In this document: positions 23,964-31,434 of the stretch, piece by piece | Position numbering within the stretch: position 1 is the stretch's first letter | How the letters are laid out: each line of letters opens with the position of its first letter | NCBI GenBank assembly: GCA_947073765.1 | Contig: CAMTMZ010000010.1 | Location: forward strand, 1-59,751 | DNA from: an uncultured Bacillota bacterium | Lineage (GTDB): Bacteria > Bacillota > Clostridia > Oscillospirales > Oscillospiraceae | DNA length: 59,751 nucleotides | Reading direction: 5' to 3' | Position numbers and translations under genes: made by a program | The notes under the pieces: generated by a model | Told to the model about the DNA's origin: nothing | Databases searched by the model: none | What the model saw: the letters and a program-made list of their open reading frames with translations, nothing else

Positions 23964-24434
23964 TCAAGGCATAGCCAGCCCGTGCAGGAAGCCGTCCAGC
24001 CGGGGGGATAGGACCTCGCCGCCCACCACCGTATTTTTGCAGATCAGCAGGTTTACCTGCACCCCTGTCTCCCCGGTGGGGTAGTTAAGTACTTCGTAGG
24101 TGTAGCGTTTCACCCGTTTTCCGGCGTATTTGTTCAGGTCAAAGCCTTGGCTTGTCTGCAGAGCCAGATATTCGGTGTAGCTTTCATCCATCTCCTGGGG
24201 GATAAGCAGCTCCTGAATGGCCAGGGGATCAGCGCCCACCTGCCAGCCGTAGGCGGAGAGATAGTCAATCCGGTCTTGATTGCTCTTCACTCCCTTGGGG
24301 TTGGGCAGGGCGGAGGCGGAGGTCTCCCGGACCTGGCCGAAATTCAGGGCGATGGCGCAGCAGCACAACAGAGCGGCCAGCCCCACCCCCAGCGTCAATT
24401 TTCGCTTGGGCATCTTCGCGGTCATGATCAACAC
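23964..24434 (-). CDS. DUF4830 domain protein
   Basis: A 156-residue secreted or membrane-anchored protein: basic start (K-M-P-K-R-K) and a hydrophobic helix about 12-30 containing C-C-C, then the DUF4830 domain with Y-L-S-A-Y-G-W-Q-V, I-P-Q-E-M, Q-G-F-D-L-N-K-Y and L-L-I-C-K-N-T-V-V-G-G-E-V. The function of the domain is unknown. AAGGAG sits nine bases before a GTG at 24434, which I take as the start; ATG 24425 is an alternative but too far from the site. It converges on mscS and diverges from rsuA. Confidence 0.75.
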   Translation of the reverse strand: MLIMTAKMPKRKLTLGVGLAALLCCCAIALNFGQVRETSASALPNPKGVKSNQDRIDYLSAYGWQVGADPLAIQELLIPQEMDESYTEYLALQTSQGFDLNKYAGKRVKRYTYEVLNYPTGETGVQVNLLICKNTVVGGEVLSPRLDGFLHGLAMP

Positions 24435-24513
24435 AGCACATATCTCCTTCCGTGGGTTGTTCTCCCTTTACCATATGCAAGCGGACGGAGAGATATGCGG
24501 AAAAGAGGCGGCT

Positions 24514-25224
24514 ATGGAGCGTATTGACAAGCTGCTGTGCTCCACAGGAAGGTGGAGCCGCAAAGAGGTAAAGGACTTGGTGCGCCAAGGCAGGGTGCTG
24601 CTCAACGGCAGGGTGGTGATCCGTCCAGAGGAGAAGGCGGACCCGGCGTCCGCGGCGCTTACGGTAGACGGGGCGGCAGTGGACTGCGCCCCGTTTGTCT
24701 ACATCATGCTCCACAAGCCAGCGGGAGTGCTGTCGGCCACCGAGGATCCCCGACAGCCTACAGTGCTGGATCTGCTCTCCCCGGAGCTGAGACGGCGAGG
24801 GCTGTTTCCCGTTGGGCGGCTGGACCGGGATACCACCGGCCTGCTCCTCCTCACGGACGACGGCCCGCTGGCTCACCGGCTGCTCTCCCCCAAAAAGCAC
24901 GTGAATAAGGTGTACCGCGCGGCGGTGGACGGAACGGTGGACGGGGATGACGTCCGGGCTCTGGCTGCCGGCATGGTGCTGGGGGATGGCCTGCGCTGCC
25001 TGCCCGCGGGACTGGAGCCGCTGGGGGACGGGAGGCTGTGCCTGGTCACCCTTCAAGAGGGGAAATACCACCAGGTAAAACGGATGCTGGCCGCCCGTGG
25101 AAAGCCGGTGCTGTCACTGCACCGGCTGTCTATGGGGCCTTTGACGCTGGACGAGGAGCTAAAACCTGGAAAATGGCGGTTTTTGACCCCCCAGGAGGGA
25201 GAGGAACTGCGCAGGCTGGGGTAA
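24514..25224 (+). CDS. rsuA: Ribosomal small subunit pseudouridine synthase (RsuA-like)
   Basis: A 236-residue pseudouridine synthase of the RsuA/RluB family. The N-terminal S4 domain (M-E-R-I-D-K-L-L-C-S-T-G-R-W-S-R-K-E-V) is followed by the catalytic domain with F-P-V-G-R-L-D-R-D-T-T-G-L-L-L-L-T, where Asp104 is the nucleophile, and the C-terminal E-G-K-Y-H-Q-V-K-R-M motif. The likely target is U516 of 16S rRNA. AGAGG precedes ATG 24514. The 79-bp gap to the divergent DUF4830 gene holds no promoter I can assign with confidence. Confidence 0.9.
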   Translation: MERIDKLLCSTGRWSRKEVKDLVRQGRVLLNGRVVIRPEEKADPASAALTVDGAAVDCAPFVYIMLHKPAGVLSATEDPRQPTVLDLLSPELRRRGLFPVGRLDRDTTGLLLLTDDGPLAHRLLSPKKHVNKVYRAAVDGTVDGDDVRALAAGMVLGDGLRCLPAGLEPLGDGRLCLVTLQEGKYHQVKRMLAARGKPVLSLHRLSMGPLTLDEELKPGKWRFLTPQEGEELRRLG

Positions 25225-25272
25225 GCGGCCAAAAATATTAGTCGATTTGAACAAAAAAATCGAAAAAAACCC

Positions 25273-25302
25273 TTGCCAAACAGGGGGGTCAGCCGTTATA
25301 AT
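25273..25302 (+). promoter_or_regulatory. Promoter of the CdaR-like regulator
   Basis: TTGCCA (25273-25278), an 18-nt spacer and TATAAT (25297-25302), 40 bases before the start codon. Confidence 0.75.
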
Positions 25303-25341
25303 AAGGTATCAGTCACAAAAGACAACGTAGGAGGGATCGCT

Positions 25342-26433
25342 GTGTCTAGCAGGATGTTCCAGGGTGTCGTACTCCAGATGAAAGACAGCATTAACCGCAC
25401 AGTAGGTGTGGTGGATGCGGAGGGGATCGTAGTCGCCTGCAGTGAGCTCGCCTGCATCGGCGAACACTGGTCCGGGGCCGTTACCGCCATCAACAGCGCG
25501 GACAACAATCTGGCCCGGTTTGATGGCCGCACCTTCAAGCCCCTGGCGGGCTGGGGGGCCCAGTTTGACTACGCCGCTTTTGTCAAGGGAGAGGACGAGA
25601 TAGCCGCCTCCCTGTGCGCCATGGCCGTGGTGGCCTTCAACGGCGCCAAGACCTATTATGAGGAGAAGCACGATAAGGCCACATTCGTCAAAAACATCAT
25701 CTCAGACAATATTCTCCTGGGTGACATTTACACCCAGGCCAAGGAGCTCCACTTTATTTCCGAGGTCCCCCGGGCCGCCTTTCTGGTGCGGCAGCTGGGC
25801 CCCGGCGACGTATCCGCCATTGATGTTATCCAGAATCTCTTTCCCGACAAACAGACCGATTTTGTCATCTCTATCAATGAGACCGACGTGGCACTCATCA
25901 AGCAGCTGCCGGAGGGAGCGGACGCGAAGGACTTGGGCAAGATTGCCAAACAGATTGTCACCACGGTCAACCAGGATCTGGGGATAAAGGTAGTGGTGGG
26001 CATTGGCACCATTGTGCCCCATATCCGCGACTTGGCGCGGGCCTACAAGGAGGCCGGGGTGGCCATTGATGTGGGCAAGGTGTTTGACACGGAGAAGACG
26101 GTTATCAACTACGAGAACCTGGGCATCGGCCGGCTGATTTACCAGCTGCCCACGATCCTGTGTCAGATGTTTCTTCAGGAGGTCTTTAAAAAGAGTCCCA
26201 TCGACGCGCTGGATCAGGAGACTCTGCTTACCATTAATAAGTTCTTTGAGAACAACCTGAATGTATCGGAGACCGCCCGGAAGCTCTTTGTCCACCGGAA
26301 CACCCTGGTTTACCGCCTGGAGAAGATCAAAAAGCTCACTGGCCTGGATCTGCGGGAGTTCGATGACGCCATCACCTTTAAGGTAGCTCTGATGGTCAAG
26401 AAGTACCTGATCTCCCGGGGCATCGAGTCCTGA
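25342..26433 (+). CDS. CdaR/PucR-type transcriptional regulator
   Basis: A 363-residue regulator with a GAF-like/sugar-diacid-type N-terminal sensory region (V-G-V-V-D-A-E-G-I-V-V-A-C near residue 20), a middle GGDEF-like degenerate domain (F-V-I-S-I-N-E-T-D-V-A, I-G-T-I-V-P-H-I-R-D-L) and a C-terminal PucR helix-turn-helix, V-S-E-T-A-R-K-L-F-V-H-R-N-T-L-V-Y-R-L-E-K-I. Relatives control sugar-acid or purine catabolism, but no such genes are adjacent, so the regulon is unknown. The start is GTG 25342 after AGGAGGG; ATG 25354 is too far from it. Own promoter and strong terminator: a monocistronic gene. Confidence 0.88.
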   Translation: MSSRMFQGVVLQMKDSINRTVGVVDAEGIVVACSELACIGEHWSGAVTAINSADNNLARFDGRTFKPLAGWGAQFDYAAFVKGEDEIAASLCAMAVVAFNGAKTYYEEKHDKATFVKNIISDNILLGDIYTQAKELHFISEVPRAAFLVRQLGPGDVSAIDVIQNLFPDKQTDFVISINETDVALIKQLPEGADAKDLGKIAKQIVTTVNQDLGIKVVVGIGTIVPHIRDLARAYKEAGVAIDVGKVFDTEKTVINYENLGIGRLIYQLPTILCQMFLQEVFKKSPIDALDQETLLTINKFFENNLNVSETARKLFVHRNTLVYRLEKIKKLTGLDLREFDDAITFKVALMVKKYLISRGIES

Positions 26434-26446
26434 ATCGGACCTTTCA

Positions 26447-26476
26447 AGCGCCGCCCGCAGGGCGGCGCTGTTTTTT
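26447..26476 (+). terminator. Terminator of the CdaR-like gene
   Basis: AGCGCCGCCC/GGGCGGCGCT stem, 3-nt loop, then GTTTTTT. Confidence 0.92.
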
Positions 26477-26499
26477 CGCAAAAAATCCCTTCAACCCCC

Positions 26500-26528
26500 T
26501 TGCCATTTCTCAAAAAATAAGTTACAAT
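26500..26528 (+). promoter_or_regulatory. Upstream promoter of ftsEX operon
   Basis: TTGCCA (26500-26505), a 17-nt spacer and TACAAT (26523-26528). Confidence 0.7.
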
Positions 26529-26605
26529 AAGGTTACAAAAATGACAAACTGGTAAAAATCGACGGAGCCCGACAGAAAAAGGGACGGGCGGTTTACAGAT
26601 TAGTA

Positions 26606-26634
26606 TTTACTTGAAAATTGATTTGTGATACACT
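26606..26634 (+). promoter_or_regulatory. Possible second promoter of ftsEX operon
   Basis: TTTACT (26606-26611), a 17-nt spacer and TACACT (26629-26634); weaker than the upstream one but only 54 bases from ftsE. Confidence 0.45.
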
Positions 26635-26687
26635 AAAAAGCCAGTAGCCTTACAGAAATAATGGCTGAGCGGGGAGCAGAGCGCGGT

Positions 26688-27377
26688 ATGATTCGCTTTA
26701 TTGACGTATTTAAGGAATACGACAACGGCACCAAGGCCCTGAAAGGGGTCAATGTGCGCATAGACGACGGGGAGTTTGTCTTTCTGGTGGGGCCGTCGGG
26801 GTCGGGGAAGTCCACCCTCATCAAGCTCATCACGGCGGAGATTGCCCCCACCGACGGCCGGGTGATGGTCAACGGCTTTAACCTGAACAACATCACCCCT
26901 CGCCAGGTGCCCAGGATGCGGCGCACTTTAGGAGTGATCTTCCAGGACTTCCGTCTTATCGAAAAGAAGTCGGTGTATGACAATCTGGCCTTTGCCATGC
27001 GTGCCATTGGCGCCTCCAACCGGGAGCTGCGCCGACGCATCCCCTATGTGCTGCAGCTGGTGGGCCTGGACCAGAAGGGAGACCGCTTTCCCGGCCAGCT
27101 CTCCGGCGGCGAGCAGCAGCGGGTGGCCATTGCCCGGGCGCTGGTGAATAACCCCAGCATGATCATCGCCGATGAGCCCACCGGAAATCTGGACCCCCAG
27201 CGCTCTCTGGAGATTATGATGCTGCTGGAGCGCATTAACGAGCTGGGCACCACCGTGCTGGTGGTAACCCATGAGAAGAATCTGGTCAACCGCTTCACCA
27301 AGCGGGTGGTGGCCATCGAAAACGGACGGATCATCAGCGACGAGACAGGTGGTTACTACAATGTCGAGAAAGTTTAA
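26688..27377 (+). CDS. ftsE: Cell division ATP-binding protein FtsE
   Basis: ABC-type ATPase that with FtsX controls periplasmic or wall-bound peptidoglycan hydrolases. The 229-residue protein has Walker A G-P-S-G-S-G-K-S-T, Q-loop V-I-F-Q-D-F-R-L (FtsE-typical), signature L-S-G-G-E-Q-Q-R and Walker B M-I-I-A-D-E-P-T-G-N-L-D. I use ATG 26688 because the family starts M-I-x-F-x-x-V; an in-frame ATG at 26661 would add nine residues and lacks a ribosome binding site. It overlaps ftsX by 17 bases. Confidence 0.95.
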   Translation: MIRFIDVFKEYDNGTKALKGVNVRIDDGEFVFLVGPSGSGKSTLIKLITAEIAPTDGRVMVNGFNLNNITPRQVPRMRRTLGVIFQDFRLIEKKSVYDNLAFAMRAIGASNRELRRRIPYVLQLVGLDQKGDRFPGQLSGGEQQRVAIARALVNNPSMIIADEPTGNLDPQRSLEIMMLLERINELGTTVLVVTHEKNLVNRFTKRVVAIENGRIISDETGGYYNVEKV

Positions 27378-28254
27378 TGCGGGATACTACGTCAGCGAGG
27401 GGTTCCACTCCATTTTCACCCACGGCTTTATGTCCTTCGCCGCGGTTTGCATGATCGTGGCCTGCCTGATCATTATGGGTTCCTTCACCCTGCTGGCGGT
27501 AAATCTGGACAACACTCTGGGCGATCTGGAGAATGAGAACGAGATGCTGGTATACATAGACGACGCCCTTACCCAGGATCAGGCCCGGGCCCTCCAGCCA
27601 ATCCTGTCGCAGATAGAGAATGTTGCCAGTCTCACCTTTGTTACCAAGCAGGCGGCTCTTGCCGACTTCAAGGCCAGGCACAGCAACGATATCTCTGTTA
27701 TGGACGACCTGCCTGACGACGCCCTGCGGGACCGTTATCGGGTCCACGTGGTGGACATTGAAAAGATGGCCCAGACCAAAGCTGCCCTGGAGCAGGTGCC
27801 TGGGGTGGGAGATGTTCAGGCTGCTACCGAAATTGCCGACGGCTTTGTCATGGTGCGCAACATCGCCACCGCCGTGGCCATGGTGCTCATCGGAATTTTA
27901 ATGGTGGTCTCCCTGTTCATTATCGCCAACACGATTAAGCTTGCCACTTTCTACCGCCGGGAAGAGATCGCCATCATGAAGATGTGCGGCGCCACCGATG
28001 GCTTTATCGAGTGGCCCTTTGTGGTGGAGGGGATGCTGCTGGGGCTCACCGGCGCCCTCATCGCCTTTTTGGGCCAGTGGGGACTGTATCAGATGGTGGC
28101 CAAATTCGCCGTGCAGGGCAACGGCTTGTCCCTGGTGCACATGATCAGCTACGGCTCCATGGCCCCCACCATCCTGGCTGTGTTCTGCGGGGTGGGGGTG
28201 TTTATCGGGGTGATAGGCTCACTGTTCGCCATTCGGAAGTTCCTGCAGGTGTAA
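27361..28254 (+). CDS. ftsX: Cell division permease-like protein FtsX
   Basis: Integral membrane partner of FtsE, 297 residues, with the FtsX topology: an N-terminal helix (about 24-46), a large extracellular loop (50-165) that binds the hydrolase partner, then three helices (about 172-195, 222-245, 270-292). Conserved phrases include Y-Y-V-S-E-G-F-H-S-I at the start, and I-A-N-T-I-K-L-A, R-R-E-E-I-A-I-M-K-M-C-G-A-T and F-V-V-E-G-M-L-L-G in the second half. Translation overlaps ftsE. The genes that follow (microprotein, M23 hydrolase) are likely functional partners. Confidence 0.95.
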   Translation: MSRKFNAGYYVSEGFHSIFTHGFMSFAAVCMIVACLIIMGSFTLLAVNLDNTLGDLENENEMLVYIDDALTQDQARALQPILSQIENVASLTFVTKQAALADFKARHSNDISVMDDLPDDALRDRYRVHVVDIEKMAQTKAALEQVPGVGDVQAATEIADGFVMVRNIATAVAMVLIGILMVVSLFIIANTIKLATFYRREEIAIMKMCGATDGFIEWPFVVEGMLLGLTGALIAFLGQWGLYQMVAKFAVQGNGLSLVHMISYGSMAPTILAVFCGVGVFIGVIGSLFAIRKFLQV

Positions 28255-28284
28255 ACGTCTTAAAAAAATGGGGGAGACTGTTCT

Positions 28285-28389
28285 ATGAAACGACAGAAAA
28301 GACAGAAGCTGTTTATCTCTATTCTGGCGGGACTGTTGGCGCTGCTGATGCTGCTGCCCATCTTTGCCAATATTGTTACACTCCTGTGA
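28285..28389 (+). CDS. 34-residue single-span membrane microprotein
   Basis: Starts M-K-R-Q-K-R-Q-K-L-F-I-S-I-L-A-G and is followed by a hydrophobic span ending N-I-V-T-L-L: a strongly basic N-terminus and one helix of about 22 residues, giving an inside-N, outside-C orientation. GGGGGAG lies eight bases before ATG 28285. It sits between ftsX (30 bases upstream) and the M23 hydrolase (14 bases downstream) on the same strand, so it should be part of the ftsEX operon. No family is recognised. It could be a small regulator of FtsEX or of the hydrolase, or a leader-type peptide; function is unknown. Confidence 0.6.
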   Translation: MKRQKRQKLFISILAGLLALLMLLPIFANIVTLL

Positions 28390-28403
28390 GAGGAGGGACG
28401 GCT

Positions 28404-29660
28404 GTGAACAGAAAGAAGCTGTTTCGGCAGGTGCTGGGCCTGGTGCTGGTGCTGGCCATGGTACTGCCTCTGACAGGGCCTGGGATAGTGCTGGAGTCCT
28501 CCGCCGTTACGCAGGCGGAGATCGACGCGTTGAAAAACAACGCCGGCAAGCTGGCTGACCAGAAGAAGGACCTCCAGGCCCAGCTGAAGGCGGTAAAGGC
28601 GGATAAAAACGCCGCCATGAACAAGAAGCTGCTCATCGAGGACCAGATCGACCTCATCCGCCAGGAGATCGAGAACATCAATGCCCAGATTGAGATGTAC
28701 GATCAGCTCATCAACGAAAAGACGGCGGAGCTGCGGCAGGCTGAGGCGGAGGAGCAGGAGCAGTTCGCACTGTTCTGCCGGCAGATGCGCCACATGGAGG
28801 AGCAGGGCGAGGTCTCCTACTGGTCCATTCTCTTTTCCTCCGCCAGCTTCACTGAGCTGCTGGACAACTATATGATGATCGAGGAGATCATCGAGTATGA
28901 CAACCGGGTGATTGATAACTTGGTGGCCCTTCAGGCCAAGGTGTCTGCTGACCGGGCTGGTCTGGAGCAGGCCCAGGAGGAGCAGGAGAGCGCCAAGGCC
29001 CACCAGCTGGCCGCCCAGGAGGAGCTGGAAGCCCAAGAGGCGGAGGTAGACAAGCTCATCGCTGAGATCAACGCCCATGAGGACCAGCTGGAGGCCATGG
29101 AGGAGGAGCTGGAAAAGGCGGCCAAGGATCTGGATAAGCAGATCAAGGCCAAGGAGCGGGAGTACGCCGCGCAGATTGCCAACGTAGCCAGCGAGTCGGG
29201 CTACCTGTGGCCCTTGCCGGGGGGATATAACGTCATTACCTCCTTTGCGGGGGGGCGGGTCCACCCCGTCACCGGCAAATATGGCAACCACGCTGGCATC
29301 GATATTTCCGCCCCCGGCGGCACCAAAATTTACGCCGCCATGAGCGGGGTGGTTATCCACGCCGCCAAGGGCACCGGAAGCAGCTGGTCATACGGCAACT
29401 ATGTCATCGTCTCCCACAGCAACGGCACCAACACCCTCTATGCCCATATGAGCCGCATTGGCTGCACGCAGGGTCAGACAGTCAAGCAGGGGGACGTGAT
29501 CGGCTACGTGGGCTCTACCGGCCGCTCCACAGGCAACCATCTCCACTTTGAAGTCCGCCAGGGCAGCACCCGGAATGATCCCCTGAACTACTTCAAGGAC
29601 AAGGCCCTTTACGGCCGGAGCAACGGCGTGAGCAGGCCCGTCTGGGACTGGATGAAATAA
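28404..29660 (+). CDS. M23 peptidoglycan endopeptidase with N-terminal coiled coil
   Basis: A 418-residue secreted hydrolase. A signal peptide (residues 1-30, with L-V-L-V-L-A-M-V-L-P-L) is followed by a long coiled coil (about 38-255, Glu/Lys/Gln-rich, as in PcsB/EnvC-type FtsEX partners) and a LytM/M23 domain. Zinc ligands are His296 and Asp300 in H-A-G-I-D-I and His381 in H-L-H-F-E-V, with His379 catalytic. The start is GTG 28404 after AGGAGGG. The FtsX-binding coiled coil and operon position argue that FtsEX activates it during cell separation or elongation. A strong terminator follows. Confidence 0.92.
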   Translation: MNRKKLFRQVLGLVLVLAMVLPLTGPGIVLESSAVTQAEIDALKNNAGKLADQKKDLQAQLKAVKADKNAAMNKKLLIEDQIDLIRQEIENINAQIEMYDQLINEKTAELRQAEAEEQEQFALFCRQMRHMEEQGEVSYWSILFSSASFTELLDNYMMIEEIIEYDNRVIDNLVALQAKVSADRAGLEQAQEEQESAKAHQLAAQEELEAQEAEVDKLIAEINAHEDQLEAMEEELEKAAKDLDKQIKAKEREYAAQIANVASESGYLWPLPGGYNVITSFAGGRVHPVTGKYGNHAGIDISAPGGTKIYAAMSGVVIHAAKGTGSSWSYGNYVIVSHSNGTNTLYAHMSRIGCTQGQTVKQGDVIGYVGSTGRSTGNHLHFEVRQGSTRNDPLNYFKDKALYGRSNGVSRPVWDWMK

Positions 29661-29665
29661 GCGGC

Positions 29666-29694
29666 AAGGCCCCGCCTCCCGGCGGGGCCTTTTT
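29666..29694 (+). terminator. Terminator of the ftsEX operon
   Basis: AAGGCCCCGCC/GGCGGGGCCTT stem with a 4-nt loop followed by Ts. Confidence 0.92.
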
Positions 29695-29731
29695 CTGCCT
29701 GTTCTTCATAAAAATTTCATATATAAAGGAC

Positions 29732-29760
29732 TTGCCATCGGGGACGGAGGGGACTACAAT
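29732..29760 (+). promoter_or_regulatory. Promoter of the polysaccharide deacetylase gene
   Basis: TTGCCA (29732-29737), a 17-nt spacer and TACAAT (29755-29760). Confidence 0.72.
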
Positions 29761-29811
29761 AGAAGGCAGAGAAGGTCGAATTTTGCCGAATATATGAGGG
29801 GGGATGGGCCC

Positions 29812-30819
29812 ATGCCTGAAGAGATCACAGTGGAGCGGCCACAGAATGCCAGAGGATATTCCGCCCGGCTGAGACAGTCCCTTCCCGGCGGACTGCTGCG
29901 GGGGGTACTGTCCGCGGTTCTGGCTCTGGCCATTCTGGTTCCAACCGCACTGGCCATTGGGCTGCAGTCCTCCCTCTCTCAGGCCAGGGCGGAGTTGAGC
30001 CAGGCGCGGCAGGGGGGTGTCCCGGCGGCGGACGGCGGTGTCATGCACGACCAGGAGCCCGGAACCGCCGGCGGCGGGCCCTTGGTGAAGGAGGGGAAAG
30101 AGGACCAGTCTCCCGGGCCGGAGATCCCCGCCTATCAGCAGCTGTACCCGGAGCTCTACGCGCAGCCCCATGACTTGAACACCGTGGACAAGAACAAGGT
30201 GTGCTATCTGACCTTTGACGACGGTCCCTCTGCCCGCACGCCGGAGGTGCTGTCCATTCTGGAGCGCTATGGAGCCAAGGCCACCTTTTTTGTGGTGGGC
30301 AAGGACACGGAGCAGTCCCGGCGATGGATGAGGGAGATTGCGGAGGGGGGCCATGCCATCGGTGTTCACAGCTACACCCACGACTACCGGAAGATCTATG
30401 ATTCGGTGGAGGCCTACCTGGACGACTTTGCCCAGGAGTACGCCCTGATTGAGGAGGCCACCGGCGCCGCGCCTCAGATTTTCCGCTTTCCCGGGGGGAG
30501 CATCAACGCCTATAACGGCCATATCTATCAGGAGATCGTGGCCGAGATGATCCGCCGGGGCTTCGTCTACTTCGACTGGAACCGGGCCGCCGGTGACGCG
30601 GTGCGCAATTCTCCATCTGCCTCTGTTCTGACCAAAAATGCCCTGGATAAGCTGGATACCTCCGGCCGAGTGATCCTCCTTATGCACGACAGCTGGAGCC
30701 ATGGAAACACCGTAGCCGCCCTGCCCGCCATTATCGAGGGCTACCAGAGCGCCGGCTATACCCTGGAGGCCCTCACCCCAGAGGTGCGGCCCATCGTCTA
30801 CGCCTATCCCAAACCATAA
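29812..30819 (+). CDS. Membrane-anchored polysaccharide deacetylase (NodB domain)
   Basis: A 335-residue carbohydrate esterase family 4 protein, likely acting on peptidoglycan or other wall glycans. An N-terminal membrane helix (about 31-50) and a low-complexity stalk (55-110) precede the NodB domain. Motif 1 is T-F-D-D-G-P-S with Asp136/Asp137, motif 2 H-S-Y-T-H with metal ligands His186 and His190, motif 3 R-F-P-G-G-S, and the final L-L-M-H-D carries the catalytic histidine. ATG 29812 is preceded by AGGGGGG; ATG 29794 has no site. It stands between its own promoter and terminator, next to wall-hydrolase genes. Confidence 0.92.
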   Translation: MPEEITVERPQNARGYSARLRQSLPGGLLRGVLSAVLALAILVPTALAIGLQSSLSQARAELSQARQGGVPAADGGVMHDQEPGTAGGGPLVKEGKEDQSPGPEIPAYQQLYPELYAQPHDLNTVDKNKVCYLTFDDGPSARTPEVLSILERYGAKATFFVVGKDTEQSRRWMREIAEGGHAIGVHSYTHDYRKIYDSVEAYLDDFAQEYALIEEATGAAPQIFRFPGGSINAYNGHIYQEIVAEMIRRGFVYFDWNRAAGDAVRNSPSASVLTKNALDKLDTSGRVILLMHDSWSHGNTVAALPAIIEGYQSAGYTLEALTPEVRPIVYAYPKP

Positions 30820-30824
30820 TTTAA

Positions 30825-30855
30825 GCAGAGGGCCGCCGTTTTGGCGGCCCTTTGC
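30825..30855 (+). terminator. Terminator of the deacetylase gene
   Basis: Stem GCAGAGGGCCGCC/GGCGGCCCTTTGC with a 5-nt loop; no long T-run beyond TTT within the arm. Confidence 0.75.
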
Positions 30856-30890
30856 CATACCGTTCCCATAAAAACTTTTAAAAATAATCG

Positions 30891-30919
30891 TTGCGAAACT
30901 GGAAAAAATATAGTACAAT
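30891..30919 (+). promoter_or_regulatory. Promoter of SRP RNA
   Basis: TTGCGA (30891-30896), a 17-nt spacer and TACAAT (30914-30919); predicted start near 30926. Confidence 0.82.
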
Positions 30920-30927
30920 ACAAAAAG

Positions 30928-31247
30928 CTTTTGTTCCGCCCCGGTGTGGAGCAAGGCCGCACTAGTTGGGGAGATAGCGGTGCCCTGTACCCGCAATCCG
31001 CTACAGCGGGGATGAATCCCGGCCCCCGGACGTGAGGCTGTATCGTCTGCCCTGGATAAGCAGTGATGATAGACCGGTCCCGCGCAACGTGTCTGATGTG
31101 AACCGTGTCAGGCGGGGAACCGAGCAGCACTAAGCATATAGACGCGTGTGCCGCGGGGTTACTGTTCTTGAGCCGGCTGTCCAGGTAACGGGTATGTCCC
31201 GCGCTTCAAAGGCCGGTGTGCGGTCTTGCTCCGTACCGGGAATTTTT
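30928..31247 (+). ncRNA. ffs: Signal recognition particle RNA, large (Alu-containing) bacterial type
   Basis: About 320 nt of non-coding sequence whose ends pair almost perfectly (GGAGCAAG with CTTGCTCC, CCGCAC with GTGCGG, CCGG with CCGG), ending in TTTTT at 31243-31247. The Alu half has GGGGAGATAGCGGTGCC, ACCCGCAATCCGCTA and AGCGGGGATGAATCCC. The S-domain tip is GTCAGG-CGG-GGAA-CCG-AGCAGC, the invariant Ffh-binding loop. This is the long SRP RNA of Firmicutes, and its place just upstream of dnaX is usual in Clostridia. Exact ends are predicted from pairing and promoter. Between its end and dnaX (31248-31434) I see only a weak promoter and the dnaX ribosome binding site. Confidence 0.93.
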
Positions 31248-31359
31248 ATAAGCTTGACAAAGTAAGGTGAAGTTCCCAGTGAGAAGAGCTGTGAAATTAT
31301 TGTGCCGTTGCGGCTCCGCCGGCAGGACAGCAGATTCTTTTGGTGGATTTTCGTGCTGA

Positions 31360-31390
31360 TTGGACGGGGAAGCTGACTGTTTTGTAAAAT
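31360..31390 (+). promoter_or_regulatory. Possible dnaX promoter
   Basis: TTGGAC (31360-31365) with TGTAAA at 31383-31388 (17-nt spacer) or TAAAAT at 31385-31390 (19-nt spacer). Confidence 0.38.
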
Positions 31391-31434
31391 AGCGATCCAG
31401 AAATACGGGGTTGAGCTGACTTGGAGGTGAGGAG

